From Acidimicrobiia bacterium (lineage in GTDB: Bacteria > Actinomycetota > Acidimicrobiia > Acidimicrobiales > Ilumatobacteraceae): DNA of 44,704 bases. Within the stretch, counting starts at the first letter, position 1; the number at the start of each line of letters is the position of its first letter. The notes beneath the pieces were generated by a model. The model saw nothing but the letters and a program-made list of their open reading frames with translations. It was not told the origin of the DNA and did no database searches. The position numbers were made by a program, and so were the translations under genes. This document shows, one piece after another, positions 8,251 through 16,829 of the stretch. The stretch covers positions 1-44,704 of the forward strand of contig RFSV01000008.1 in assembly GCA_009923785.1 (NCBI GenBank), read 5' to 3'.

Positions 8251-10227
8251 ATGACCGCGAACTCTTCGGCCTCTTCGTCAGACGCACCTCGTCGCGACGC
8301 ACCCTGGCTGATGCGCACGTATTCGGGCCACTCGACTGCCCAGGCATCGAACGAGCTGTACCGAACCAATCTGGCCAAGGGTCAGACCGGTCTCTCGATC
8401 GCCTTCGACCTCCCCACCCAGACGGGCTACGACCCCGACTCGTCGATGGCGGCCGGCGAGGTCGGAAAAGTCGGAGTGCCGGTCGCTCATCTCGGGCACA
8501 TGCGCACCTTGCTCGACGGCATACCGCCCGGGCAGATGAACACTTCGATGACGATCAATGCGACCGCAGCCTGGCTGCTCGCCCTCTACGTCGCCAACGC
8601 CGAAGAGCAGGGTGTCGAGCGCTCGCAACTTCGTGGTACGACTCAGAACGACATCGTGAAGGAGTACCTCTCCCGCGGTACCTACATCTTCCCGCCGGTT
8701 CCCTCGCGACGACTGATCGTCGACATGGTCGCCTGGTGCGCGAACAACGCGCCCAAGTGGAACCCCATGAACGTCTGCTCGTATCACTTGCAGGAAGCCG
8801 GGGCGACGCCGGTTCAGGAGATCGCCTACTCGCTCGCCACGGCTGTCGGTGTTCTCGATGCCGTTCGCGATTCGGGCCAGGTTCCGACCGAGCAGTTCCC
8901 GCAGGTCTTCGCATCCATCTCCTTCTTCGTGAATGCCGGCATTCGTTTCGTGGAGGAGGTGTGCAAGATGCGCGCCTTCACCGATCTCTGGGAGCGCATC
9001 GGTCGCGATCGCTACGGAGTCACCGACGACAAAGCACTTCGCTTCCGCTACGGAGTCCAGGTCAATTCTCTCGGTCTCACCGAAGCACAACCCGAGAACA
9101 ACGTTCAGCGCATCGTTCTCGAGATGTTGGCCGTGTCTCTGTCGAAAAAGGCGCGCGCCCGCTCGATCCAGCTTCCAGCCTGGAACGAAGCCCTCGGTCT
9201 GCCGACACCATGGGATCAACAGTGGAGTCTGCGTATGCAGCAGGTGCTCGCGTTCGAGACTGACCTTCTCGAGTACGGGGACATCTTCGACGGTTCGCGT
9301 GTGATCGAAGCACGTACCACCGAAATCCGTGACGCAGCATGGGCCGAATTCGAAGAGGTTCTCCAACTCGGTGGCGCCTTCGAGGCAGTGGACCATCTGA
9401 AGGGTCGACTCGTGAGATCGATGGCCGAGCGAACGCGCCGCATCGAGTCCGGGGAGCAAACCGTGGTCGGTGTCAACAGCTACCGCGAGACCGAGGTGTC
9501 CCCGCTCGGAGGGGGCGACAAGATCGTGAAGGTCGACCCCGCCGTCGAACGCGAAACCATCGCCGATGTCGAGGCCTGGCGAGCTGCACGCGACCAACAT
9601 GCCGTCGATACCGCCCTCGCCGAACTCCGACGGGCCGCGGTCGACGGTGACAACATGATGGAACCGTCGATCGCTCTCGCCAAGGCTGGCGGAACCACGG
9701 GTGAATGGGCCGGTGTCCTGCGGGAGGTGTTCGGAGAGTTCCGAGCACCCACCGGTGTCTCGGCTGCGGTCGGCAAACGACCGGGTGAACTCGCCGATGT
9801 CGCCGAATTCGTCCGAACCATTCCCGGTGGTCCGCCCAAACTGCTCGTCGCCAAACCGGGTCTCGACGGACACTCCAACGGAGCCGAGCAGATCGCCGTG
9901 GCAGCTCGTGACGCCGGGATGGAAGTCATCTACTCCGGTATCCGCCTCACGCCCGAACAGATTGCCGCCAGCGCTCGCGACGAGGACCCTGACGTGATCG
10001 GTCTGTCGATTCTGTCCGGATCGCACCTGTCGCTCGTACCAGCGGTCATCGAATGCTTGAAGAAAGACGGAGTCGACATTCCTGTCGTCGTCGGCGGGAT
10101 CATCCCCGAGGAAGACCGGTCACGACTTCTCGCCGGTGGAGTCACAGCTGTGTACACACCGAAGGACTACGAGCTCGGCCGCATCATGCGTGACATTGCC
10201 GAGATCGCGTCAGCGACTCGGGCTTGA
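8251..10227 (+). CDS. ecm: Ethylmalonyl-CoA mutase / MeaA-type B12-dependent acyl-CoA mutase
   Basis: A 658-aa single-chain adenosylcobalamin mutase. The N-terminal TIM-barrel domain has GLSIAFDLPTQTGYD, MNTSMTINATAAWLLALY, QNDIVKEYLSRGTYIFPP and SYHLQEAGATPVQEIAY. The C-terminal B12 domain (about 520-655) has the base-off motif D539-x-H541-x-x-G544, followed by the family's SIL and GG loops. Its extent and blocks such as RFRYGVQVNSLGLTEAQPEN and AKPGLDGHSNGAEQ match MeaA/ethylmalonyl-CoA mutase better than classic MutA/MutB or IcmF; this is a judgement from memory of the families. It would convert ethylmalonyl-CoA to methylsuccinyl-CoA. The start ATG at 8251 is 4 nt after aat. No cobalamin riboswitch was seen. 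Confidence 0.88.
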   Translation: MTANSSASSSDAPRRDAPWLMRTYSGHSTAQASNELYRTNLAKGQTGLSIAFDLPTQTGYDPDSSMAAGEVGKVGVPVAHLGHMRTLLDGIPPGQMNTSMTINATAAWLLALYVANAEEQGVERSQLRGTTQNDIVKEYLSRGTYIFPPVPSRRLIVDMVAWCANNAPKWNPMNVCSYHLQEAGATPVQEIAYSLATAVGVLDAVRDSGQVPTEQFPQVFASISFFVNAGIRFVEEVCKMRAFTDLWERIGRDRYGVTDDKALRFRYGVQVNSLGLTEAQPENNVQRIVLEMLAVSLSKKARARSIQLPAWNEALGLPTPWDQQWSLRMQQVLAFETDLLEYGDIFDGSRVIEARTTEIRDAAWAEFEEVLQLGGAFEAVDHLKGRLVRSMAERTRRIESGEQTVVGVNSYRETEVSPLGGGDKIVKVDPAVERETIADVEAWRAARDQHAVDTALAELRRAAVDGDNMMEPSIALAKAGGTTGEWAGVLREVFGEFRAPTGVSAAVGKRPGELADVAEFVRTIPGGPPKLLVAKPGLDGHSNGAEQIAVAARDAGMEVIYSGIRLTPEQIAASARDEDPDVIGLSILSGSHLSLVPAVIECLKKDGVDIPVVVGGIIPEEDRSRLLAGGVTAVYTPKDYELGRIMRDIAEIASATRA

Positions 10228-10230
10228 CGT

Positions 10231-10941
10231 TCAGACCGAAACAGCTCGCTGCGAGTCGATCCACTCTCCGAGTCGAGGGCTGCTCTCGAAACTGGTGATC
10301 AACGCGTAGCGGGGACGATCGGAGTTGTGCACCACGACGTGCCACAGACGCTGCGTATCGACGACGAAACGCGCTCCTTTGGGGAGCGGCACTCGTCGTT
10401 CGGTCGACGGATCGGGAAGCCCGTCGGCATCATTGTCCATGAGCAACATGTAACTGTTGGGCTGATCGGTGAGTTCGACCCACGAACGAACCACCCAACC
10501 TTCGTCGTCGGGATTGAAACGGTTGTTGTCGTCACGATGTATCGAACGAAGTGCAGTCGCATGATCCTGCGGTTCGAGTTTGATGATGCGAACGCGGCCG
10601 AAGTTGGCGCCCACCGAATCGACATAACGACGCAGGGTCGGCGCCTTCTCGGCGTTGACCGTCCAGAGTGCTCCTTTGTCGGTCTTGCCCTTGTCCCAGA
10701 AGCCGCGACAGTCGAGTTCGCCGTCGGCTGACGCGAGAGGAGCGAAGTTGGTATCGCCACCACTCTTCCAGTCCATGTATTCGAGGGATTCCCATTCCTC
10801 GCGGGGGATCTCGATCGGCATCGGGCTCAGGGCGACGAAACCGGTCTCGGCGAGCACCGGAAGGCGTCGATGAGGAGTCTGAAGAGGAATCTTGACCGAC
10901 CAGTGATCGTGGTTCGGCCAGAAATCGGTGCCGTCGGCCAT
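10231..10941 (-). CDS. Fe(II)/2-oxoglutarate-type dioxygenase (aspartyl/asparaginyl hydroxylase-like fold)
   Basis: A 236-aa soluble protein with a double-stranded beta-helix signature. The iron ligands are probably His135 and Asp137 in SIHRDDNNRF and His201 in QRLWHVVVHN. Arg211 in RPRYALITSF is a candidate 2-oxoglutarate ligand. SWVELTDQPNSYMLLMDN is typical of the beta-hydroxylase/cupin-like oxygenases that act on free amino acids or peptides. The substrate is unknown. The start is ATG 10941, with TACACT 6 nt upstream and no Shine-Dalgarno. Its stop is 3 nt from that of the convergent mutase gene, leaving no room for a dedicated terminator. Confidence 0.8.
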   Translation of the reverse strand: MADGTDFWPNHDHWSVKIPLQTPHRRLPVLAETGFVALSPMPIEIPREEWESLEYMDWKSGGDTNFAPLASADGELDCRGFWDKGKTDKGALWTVNAEKAPTLRRYVDSVGANFGRVRIIKLEPQDHATALRSIHRDDNNRFNPDDEGWVVRSWVELTDQPNSYMLLMDNDADGLPDPSTERRVPLPKGARFVVDTQRLWHVVVHNSDRPRYALITSFESSPRLGEWIDSQRAVSV

Positions 10942-10947
10942 GAGCGC

Positions 10948-10953
10948 AGTGTA
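10948..10953 (-). promoter_or_regulatory. Putative -10 box (TACACT) of the oxygenase gene
   Basis: Minus-strand TACACT, 6 nt, then ATG at 10941. There is no Shine-Dalgarno. It fits the leaderless pattern. Confidence 0.55.
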
Positions 10954-10963
10954 CGAAGTTCGT

Positions 10964-11329
10964 TCAGGGAGTGGCGATCGTCGACTCGACGGCGGGAGCC
11001 GCTGTCGTGGTCATCGCTGTCGGCGGAATCTTCAAACGCTGACCGGCCTGGATCGCATCGGGGTCGGCGATGGCGTTGTACGAGATGAGATCGGACATCG
11101 ACACGCCGAACGACTGCGCGATGCCGAAAAGCGTGTCGCCCTGCTGGATCGTGTAGAACTCCTCGGCCACGGGGGCGAGTGTCGTCGGGGAGACGGTGGT
11201 CTCTGGCACCGTCGGCGCCGCCGTCAGCAGGGGAAGAGTGTCGACCGACTCGCTGTCTCCACCACATCCCGCCAACGACAACGGGACGATCACAGCGACT
11301 GCGAGAGCGACCGACTTCACGACTCGCAT
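10964..11329 (-). CDS. LysM-domain lipoprotein
   Basis: A 121-aa exported peptidoglycan-binding lipoprotein. The signal peptide (residues 1-21) ends in a lipobox LAGC with Cys22 as the lipidated residue. A Thr/Pro-rich linker (30-55) leads to one LysM domain at about 57-103 (YTIQQGDTLFGIAQSFGVS, AIQAGQRLKIP). A Thr/Ala-rich tail follows. The start at 11329 is preferred because GAGG lies 7 nt upstream and the signal peptide is then well shaped; a GTG at 11344 would add five residues. No catalytic domain is present, so it is probably a wall-binding adaptor. Confidence 0.88.
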   Translation of the reverse strand: MRVVKSVALAVAVIVPLSLAGCGGDSESVDTLPLLTAAPTVPETTVSPTTLAPVAEEFYTIQQGDTLFGIAQSFGVSMSDLISYNAIADPDAIQAGQRLKIPPTAMTTTAAPAVESTIATP

Positions 11330-11361
11330 GGTAGGGCCTCGCACAGAACGATCCTCGCCGG

Positions 11362-12423
11362 TCAGTCGGAACGACGGGTCACGTAGTCGGCCAGTGCCGT
11401 CAACTCGGCGCGTGCTCCTCCGGCCAACTCGATCGAGTCGAGGGCCGCCACGGCTTCACTGGCCAGGCGGTCGATCGTCGCCTCCATCTCGGCCAAGGCA
11501 CCGGAATCGACGATGATGCTCTGCACGGTCTCGACGTCATGATCGCCGAGAACTGATCGACCTACCCGGTCGAGAACGGATCGTTGGGACGGGTCGGCCC
11601 GCTCGAGAGCGATGGCGAGCAGCGGAGTGGGCTTCCCTTCACGAAGATCGTCGCCAACTGGCTTTCCCGTCACACTCGGATCGCCGAAGACCCCCATGAC
11701 GTCGTCACGCATCTGGAATGCGTCACCGAGTGGAAGGCCGTACGCACTCAACGCCGGAAGCAGAGTCGCCGACGAGTGGGGCGAGGCGATCGCGGCTCCG
11801 AGATGCAACGGACGTTCGACCGTGTACTTGCCGCTCTTGTAGCGACAGATCCGCTCGGCCTTGTCTCGACGTCGATCGTGATGGGCCGATCCCATGAGAT
11901 CGAGAAGCTGACCGATGTTCAATTCGATACGTAACTCGTGCCAGACGGATCGAGCCTCGCTCGGGATGCCGTCGAGGAGACGGTCGCTGACGACGAAGGT
12001 CAGATCGCCGACGAGGATCGCGATTCCGTCGCCGTATCGACGCGATTCCCCGCTTCCCCCGAACTCACGATGGCGATCCGCGAACACCTCGTGGGTGACC
12101 GGCTCGCCCCGGCGGGTGGATGCACCATCCATGATGTCGTCATGGAAGAGAGCAAAGGCGTGGAGAAGTTCGAGGGCAGCTCCGGCGTCCACCACTCGCG
12201 AATCGTCGACAGCACCTCCAGCACCCACGAATCCCCATTGGCAAAAAGCCGGACGTAGACGCTTTCCTCCAGCGCCTACCAGTCGCCGGATCTCGGTGAG
12301 CGGAGAGGCGAGGTCGGAGTCGAAGGACGACCAACGGTTCTCCTCGTCACGGAGCACCTCGTCGAGACGTGCTTCGACGCGGCGGGCGATGTCGATCAGG
12401 GACGGCGGGGGGACCGAAGTCAC
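11362..12423 (-). CDS. Polyprenyl (geranylgeranyl-type) diphosphate synthase
   Basis: Condenses isopentenyl diphosphate with allylic diphosphates to make prenyl chains for menaquinone, carotenoid or undecaprenyl-type lipids. It is 353 aa. GGKRLRP is at residues 52-58, the first aspartate-rich motif DDIMD at 95-99, and the region-V GxKY motif in YKSGKYTVERPL. The second aspartate motif is QMRDDVMGVFGDP (237-249), with Gly in place of the final Asp, as in many actinobacterial members. Product chain length cannot be set from sequence. The start is GTG 12423, with TAGCCT 6 nt upstream. Confidence 0.92.
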   Translation of the reverse strand: MTSVPPPSLIDIARRVEARLDEVLRDEENRWSSFDSDLASPLTEIRRLVGAGGKRLRPAFCQWGFVGAGGAVDDSRVVDAGAALELLHAFALFHDDIMDGASTRRGEPVTHEVFADRHREFGGSGESRRYGDGIAILVGDLTFVVSDRLLDGIPSEARSVWHELRIELNIGQLLDLMGSAHHDRRRDKAERICRYKSGKYTVERPLHLGAAIASPHSSATLLPALSAYGLPLGDAFQMRDDVMGVFGDPSVTGKPVGDDLREGKPTPLLAIALERADPSQRSVLDRVGRSVLGDHDVETVQSIIVDSGALAEMEATIDRLASEAVAALDSIELAGGARAELTALADYVTRRSD

Positions 12424-12429
12424 CGTGTC

Positions 12430-12435
12430 AGGCTA
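12430..12435 (-). promoter_or_regulatory. Putative -10 box (TAGCCT) of the polyprenyl synthase gene
   Basis: Minus-strand TAGCCT, 6 nt (GACACG), then the GTG start at 12423. There is no Shine-Dalgarno. Confidence 0.6.
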
Positions 12436-12459
12436 CGGGGACGGTAGCGACTGTGAACG

Positions 12460-12687
12460 TCAGTCTTCGAGACCGGCCACGACTTTTTCGATCTGCATCT
12501 TGGCGTTGCCGATGCGCTCCCGGCAGACACGAATCAACTCGGATGCACGGGCCACGCGCTCGGCCAATACGTCGACGTCGACGTCGCTTTCCTCGAGTTC
12601 ACCCAAAATGTTCTCGAGTTCCTCCAACGCAGCGGCATACCCGATGTCGTCGATGGAGTCGCCGGACGCTCCGGTCTTCTTGCTCAT
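12460..12687 (-). CDS. xseB: Exodeoxyribonuclease VII small subunit
   Basis: A 75-aa partner of XseA in the ATP-independent single-strand exonuclease ExoVII. Recognised by the coiled-coil body YAAALEELENILGELEESD and the downstream VLAERVARASELIRVCRERI pattern. The ATG at 12687 overlaps the xseA stop (ATGA, 12684-12687), so translation is coupled. A longer in-frame extension upstream is antisense-like, low-complexity Arg-rich sequence and was not used. Confidence 0.93.
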   Translation of the reverse strand: MSKKTGASGDSIDDIGYAAALEELENILGELEESDVDVDVLAERVARASELIRVCRERIGNAKMQIEKVVAGLED

Positions 12688-14069
12688 CCGGTTCTCCTTT
12701 CGTCGGTCGGCTCTCCCGACACGGTACTCCTGAACGAGCCGTCGGCGATCTGCGTCACGACCACCTCTCCCTCGTTCACGTCGCTCACCGACCGGATCGC
12801 CTGACCGGTCGTGCTTCGAGTGACCGACCATCCGCGCCTCATGAGTTCCCGAGGATCGAGTAGTCGGCTTCTCGTTTCGAACTCGCCGAGTCGACGCAGA
12901 TGTTCGGCCATCACGGCGGGAGCACGGCGTCGAAGGGTGTCGGTGTGTGCGGAGAGCACCGTCGCCGCAGTCGTGACCGAACCACGAGAGGACGACACGA
13001 GCCGCAGCCGTCGTTGCCCGAGCCGGTCGTCGGCGCGCACTAGTGCATTTCTCGTGTGACCGGCGATGAGATGTGTGACATCCGTGAGAGCAGTCGCACT
13101 CTCGTTCAGATGATCGGTCGAGAGTCGAGCGATATCGCGCCATGCCTCTTCCGTTACGTCGACGAAATGCTGCACTCGCTCCACGAGTCCGGCTGCGCAT
13201 GCTGTTGGGGTCTTGTAACGACGATGAGCGACTTCGTCGGCAACACTGGTGTCGATCTCGTGGCCGATTCCCGTCACCACAGGAATGGGTGAGCGTGCGA
13301 TGGCGAGAGCGATGGCTTCGGCGTCGAAGGTGGCCAACTCGGCGCGACTTCCACCACCGCGCATCACGGCGATCACGTCGATGTCGGATCGTCGGCTCAA
13401 CGCCTCGATGGCGCGGCTGACCTGCGAGACGGCGGAGTCACCCTGCACGGTGACATCGGCAAGACGGAGGACGAAACCGAGTTCGCTACGTTCGATCTCG
13501 TGGGTGAAGTCGGCCCAAGCCGCACTGCTTCCGCTCGTCACCACACCTACCCTCAGAGGCACGGGACTCCACTCCACGTCCTTGTTGCGGTCGTAGTCGC
13601 CCGACTCTCGCAATTTGCGAATCAGCTCGTCTCGCTGCATGGCGATGTCGCCCAGGGTGAATCGCGGATCGATCCCGCGCATCACGAGTGACAGCTTGCC
13701 GAACGGTGCATAGAAATCGAGTTGGCCGTAGACCCGAACCTTGAGTCCGTTCTCGAGTGTGACACCGGTCTTCATGAGAATCGGTCGAATCTTGTTGAAC
13801 TCGCCACGCCAGAGATTGACGTTCAACTGTGCACGCTTGCCGTCCTTCAATTGCTCGACCAGTGTGAAGTACGTGTGTCCACCCTTGTTGCTGATGCCGG
13901 TGATCTCACCCCACACCCAAACGCCGTCGTCGAAGGATTCTTCCAACACGTCGTTGATGGTTCCGGCCAGCTCCGACACCGAGTAGGTGCTCGCCTCGCT
14001 CGTCTGGTCATCGACGTCGTCGTCGACGAATTCGTCATCCCACTCGTCGTCGAATTCGTCGACCGACAC
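12684..14069 (-). CDS. xseA: Exodeoxyribonuclease VII large subunit
   Basis: The catalytic subunit of ExoVII, which degrades single-stranded DNA in repair. It is 461 aa from the GTG at 14069. An unusually acidic N-terminal tail (residues 3-20, almost all Asp/Glu with a few aromatics) precedes the OB-fold domain (YSVSELAGTINDVLEESF, WVWGEITGISNKGGHTYFTL). The catalytic domain has VPLRVGVVTSGSSAAWADF, VIAVMRGGGSRAELATFD and IPVVTGIGHEIDTSVADEVAHR. The start is chosen because GGAAGG lies 9 nt upstream and it begins 5 nt after the M14 peptidase stop. Upstream in-frame codons lie inside the M14 gene. Confidence 0.93.
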   Translation of the reverse strand: MSVDEFDDEWDDEFVDDDVDDQTSEASTYSVSELAGTINDVLEESFDDGVWVWGEITGISNKGGHTYFTLVEQLKDGKRAQLNVNLWRGEFNKIRPILMKTGVTLENGLKVRVYGQLDFYAPFGKLSLVMRGIDPRFTLGDIAMQRDELIRKLRESGDYDRNKDVEWSPVPLRVGVVTSGSSAAWADFTHEIERSELGFVLRLADVTVQGDSAVSQVSRAIEALSRRSDIDVIAVMRGGGSRAELATFDAEAIALAIARSPIPVVTGIGHEIDTSVADEVAHRRYKTPTACAAGLVERVQHFVDVTEEAWRDIARLSTDHLNESATALTDVTHLIAGHTRNALVRADDRLGQRRLRLVSSSRGSVTTAATVLSAHTDTLRRRAPAVMAEHLRRLGEFETRSRLLDPRELMRRGWSVTRSTTGQAIRSVSDVNEGEVVVTQIADGSFRSTVSGEPTDERRTG

Positions 14070-14074
14070 GGTGA

Positions 14075-15769
14075 TCAGCCTTCCAACACCATGCGGACAC
14101 TCGTGCGACCGGCTCGAACATGTCGTGCCTCGACTTCGATCTCGGTGCCCGACGCTGCCGACACGATCCACTCGTGACGAACTCGATCAGGTGTTCCGTC
14201 GGACATGGCGCCACCGTTGAGTCGGAAGGCGGCCCGTCCTTCCAGCTGTCCGAGCTTCACGCGTGCGGGTGTGCCGATCACTTCACCATTCGGCACTCGG
14301 ATCTCAACGGTCATTGGTAGAACCAGGTTGCTCTTACGAGCCAGACCACTGATGTCGGTCGGTAGCCAACCAGTGTTGGCAACTCCGAGAACGACGCGCC
14401 ACGTGTTGGCCCCCAATGATTCCGCTTTCAGTTCCCCGATCTCCAGACGAGGTGATGCAAGTGCTTGATGCACCGCGAACTCGGCATGTGGCACGACTTC
14501 CTTCTTCAACCACGAGAGCGGTGGATTCGTCCAGGTATGGAAGACGTCGCATCCACCGATCTCGATCGGGCCGAGGTCGGGATGATCGAACGCACGCCAC
14601 GGAACGTACGAGCCTGGTGCATGGCGATCGGTCCATCGAGCCACTGCGAGTTCCTGCTCGGGTGTCGGTCCTTCGTACCAGATGAACGTGTGAGCCCGTT
14701 CCCCGGTGGCGTGATGGATCACGTCCCAGAACTCGGTGGTCCACGAGTACACACCGAGATGCTCGTAGGCCCAATCGTCCCCGGCGCCGCTCATCACGTC
14801 GGACTTGTCCCACGTGAAGTCCTCGTAGACCGAGTGCACCTTGTAACCCGTCAGCTCGGTGCCGCGTTTGCCGAATTCGTTCCACGTCCAGACGTCGGCT
14901 GGCGACAGCGATGAATCAGGTTTGGTGCTGGACGGACGGAGAAGTACGCCACCGAAGGTGTGATACGCGTTGTATCCGCACACATTCGTTCGGGCTCGCA
15001 CGGCGCGAACGAGTGCGTCGATCTCCGGCTCCGACATCGGGTGATCACCCGATCCCGTAACGGTCGTCGACCAACCGGCCGGGAAGTTGCGATTGAGATC
15101 GAGACCCGACGGATCGCGCGGAGTGGGAACCGTGTAGCCGTCGTAGTCGACGACACGTCCTTCGGCGAGCAGGCGATAGCGCGGGCGATCGGTCATCCCG
15201 TCCAGAGGGACTGGCACCATGACTCGTGGATCGTCGGGGTGTTCGACCCACGATCCGTCCGGGTCGGCGATGCGCATGGTGAGAATTCGTCCGTCACCGT
15301 CGACGTCTTCGGCATGGAGTCCGGGCCAACGGTGACCATCGGTCCACGGCCACGAACGCACGCTCGAACGATGGAACATGGGACGATCGGCCAGCGCGGC
15401 CTCCACGCCGTCGGGATTGACCCGCGGCGCAACGTAGAAGGTTCTCGTCCGAAGTGCTTGCACCACCATCGGATCGTTCGTCTCCGCTCCGGTCATCAGA
15501 TGGTGGATCAGGTGGAGTGCGGCCACTCCGCCGGTCACTTCGACGGCGTGAATGTTGGCATCGACCCAGTGCGCAGGCTTTGACTCGTGCGATCCGGTCG
15601 ACGAATCGGTGATCGCGGCCACCCAGAGTTTGCGACCTTCGTACGAATGACCGTAGGTCTCGAGAGTGATCAGATCGGGACGGCGTTCGGCCGCGTGTTG
15701 CAACCAGATCACCATGTCGTCGTAACGCAGGAAACGATCGAAATCGTAGGTACTCGGGTCGAATGACAT
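14075..15769 (-). CDS. M14 family zinc carboxypeptidase
   Basis: A 564-aa metallopeptidase of the carboxypeptidase A superfamily. The N-terminal part has the YGHSYEGRKLWVAAIT substrate-cleft segment, zinc ligands His74 and Glu77 (IHAVEVTGG), RVNPDGVEAA with the substrate-binding Asn/Arg, and DLNRNFPAGW. A third zinc His lies in YNAYHTFGGVLLRP and the catalytic Glu probably in SWTTEFWD. The last 120 residues resemble a beta-sandwich accessory domain. No signal peptide is seen, which is unusual for the family, so it may act in the cytosol. The start has TAGGGT 7 nt upstream. Confidence 0.9.
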   Translation of the reverse strand: MSFDPSTYDFDRFLRYDDMVIWLQHAAERRPDLITLETYGHSYEGRKLWVAAITDSSTGSHESKPAHWVDANIHAVEVTGGVAALHLIHHLMTGAETNDPMVVQALRTRTFYVAPRVNPDGVEAALADRPMFHRSSVRSWPWTDGHRWPGLHAEDVDGDGRILTMRIADPDGSWVEHPDDPRVMVPVPLDGMTDRPRYRLLAEGRVVDYDGYTVPTPRDPSGLDLNRNFPAGWSTTVTGSGDHPMSEPEIDALVRAVRARTNVCGYNAYHTFGGVLLRPSSTKPDSSLSPADVWTWNEFGKRGTELTGYKVHSVYEDFTWDKSDVMSGAGDDWAYEHLGVYSWTTEFWDVIHHATGERAHTFIWYEGPTPEQELAVARWTDRHAPGSYVPWRAFDHPDLGPIEIGGCDVFHTWTNPPLSWLKKEVVPHAEFAVHQALASPRLEIGELKAESLGANTWRVVLGVANTGWLPTDISGLARKSNLVLPMTVEIRVPNGEVIGTPARVKLGQLEGRAAFRLNGGAMSDGTPDRVRHEWIVSAASGTEIEVEARHVRAGRTSVRMVLEG

Positions 15770-15776
15770 CGCCGTG

Positions 15777-15782
15777 ACCCTA
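15777..15782 (-). promoter_or_regulatory. Putative -10 box (TAGGGT) of the M14 peptidase gene
   Basis: Minus-strand TAGGGT lies 7 nt before ATG 15769. There is no Shine-Dalgarno. It sits in the 39-bp gap after the MazG-like gene. Confidence 0.5.
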
Positions 15783-15808
15783 CTCCTGGCCGTCGGCCCG
15801 TTCGGTCG

Positions 15809-16090
15809 TCACGCGCACGTGCACGGCCGTGACGCACACCTGGGACATCCAGACGCGTATCGGGAGACCGCGTCGGTCAAGTCGACTCCCATTTGGTTGG
15901 CGAGTGACGCAACCCACGCCAACACGTCACCGAACTCGTGGACACGCTGTTCGTGCGAACCCTTGCGAACGGCCTGGGCCAGTTCACCCAGTTCCTCGGT
16001 CAACCACGCAACGGTCGACGGAACTCCTCGTGCACGATCGCGGTCTCCGAACGTCTCTTCGATGATCTGCTGGAGATCGGCGATTTCCAC
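15809..16090 (-). CDS. MazG-like nucleotide pyrophosphohydrolase with a cysteine tail
   Basis: A 93-aa all-alpha NTP pyrophosphohydrolase domain. The Mg-binding motif EELGE is at residues 32-36 and its partner E52-x-x-D55 in HEFGDVLAW. Such enzymes hydrolyse (d)NTPs to monophosphates, with house-cleaning roles. The C-terminus carries Cys82, Cys85, Cys90 and Cys92 in a C-x-x-C...C-x-C array, suggesting a small metal site not needed for the MazG core. The start is GTG 16090, with TACGGT 6 nt upstream. It lies 20 nt after the TlpA-like gene. Confidence 0.85.
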   Translation of the reverse strand: MEIADLQQIIEETFGDRDRARGVPSTVAWLTEELGELAQAVRKGSHEQRVHEFGDVLAWVASLANQMGVDLTDAVSRYASGCPRCASRPCTCA

Positions 16091-16096
16091 GAGGTC

Positions 16097-16102
16097 ACCG
16101 TA
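16097..16102 (-). promoter_or_regulatory. Putative -10 box (TACGGT) of the MazG-like gene
   Basis: Minus-strand TACGGT lies 6 nt before the GTG at 16090, in the 20-bp gap behind the TlpA-like gene. Confidence 0.5.
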
Positions 16103-16110
16103 GGCGACGT

Positions 16111-16788
16111 TCAGCCGAGCGTCGACCTGACCCAGGCATCGAGGAACTCGAGACCCTTCTCGCCCGAAGTGCGCCCCTTCACCGTCCCGTCGGCTCCCAC
16201 GATCACCATGAACGGATAACCACTGACTCCGTAGGCGGCCGCTGCCGCCTGATCCACCGAATCAGCCATGACCGGCCACGACCAACCCTTGCTGGCGATC
16301 CAATCGGACGGGGGAAAGTTCGGGCGATCGGCACTCACGGCCGTGCTGATACCGACGATCGACAGTCCTTCGGGGATCATGCCGTTCCCCTGCCAGTCGA
16401 GAATCACCGGGATCTCGGCGTTGCAGTGCGGACACCAGTGCGCCAAGAAAACCAAGAGCACGTCTCCACCCTGTCCGGGGGTGATGCTGAGCGCACTGCC
16501 GTCGAAGGACGCGCCCGACAGGGTGGGGGGAGTAAGTCCGACGGCCGGATCGGCGCTCTCGTCGGTCAGGGGTTCGAGCGCCATCCCGTCCACGACGACC
16601 GGCTGATTCTCGGCTGCAGCTCCGGGAGCGACTGCCGTCGATGACGTGGTCACCGGAGCCACATCGTCATCGGACGAGCCACCACCGGCGACGACCGCAA
16701 CTATGAGGGCCGAGGCAATAGCCACGACGATCGCGGCCACCACGAGTCGAGTGCTGTTCGTGTTAGTCGTCGTTTTCTTGGTCGTCAT
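16111..16788 (-). CDS. Membrane-anchored TlpA/DsbA-like thioredoxin-fold protein
   Basis: A 225-aa extracytoplasmic thiol-disulfide protein. A Thr/Lys-rich N-terminus leads into a transmembrane helix at 14-35, a low-complexity linker, and a thioredoxin fold with the active site WCPHC (Cys119, Cys122) in FLAHWCPHCNAEIPV. The cis-Pro loop is GVSGYPFMVIVGADG. The start at 16788 is preferred: GAGGAG lies 6 nt upstream, whereas an ATG at 16794 abuts that site. The next upstream gene is a DsbB-like quinone-linked oxidase, so this protein is probably the substrate-facing oxidant (BdbD role). A reductase role cannot be excluded. Confidence 0.9.
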   Translation of the reverse strand: MTTKKTTTNTNSTRLVVAAIVVAIASALIVAVVAGGGSSDDDVAPVTTSSTAVAPGAAAENQPVVVDGMALEPLTDESADPAVGLTPPTLSGASFDGSALSITPGQGGDVLLVFLAHWCPHCNAEIPVILDWQGNGMIPEGLSIVGISTAVSADRPNFPPSDWIASKGWSWPVMADSVDQAAAAAYGVSGYPFMVIVGADGTVKGRTSGEKGLEFLDAWVRSTLG

Positions 16789-16829
16789 CGTCATCTCCTC
16801 GAGCACAGAACCTTCTCTTGTCTACCCAT

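Noticed and set aside
8278-10026. 582-codon open frame on the minus strand opposite the B12 mutase gene
   Set aside because: Antisense shadow. The plus-strand mutase is continuous and conserved along its length; the minus frame has no recognisable domain and arises from codon bias.
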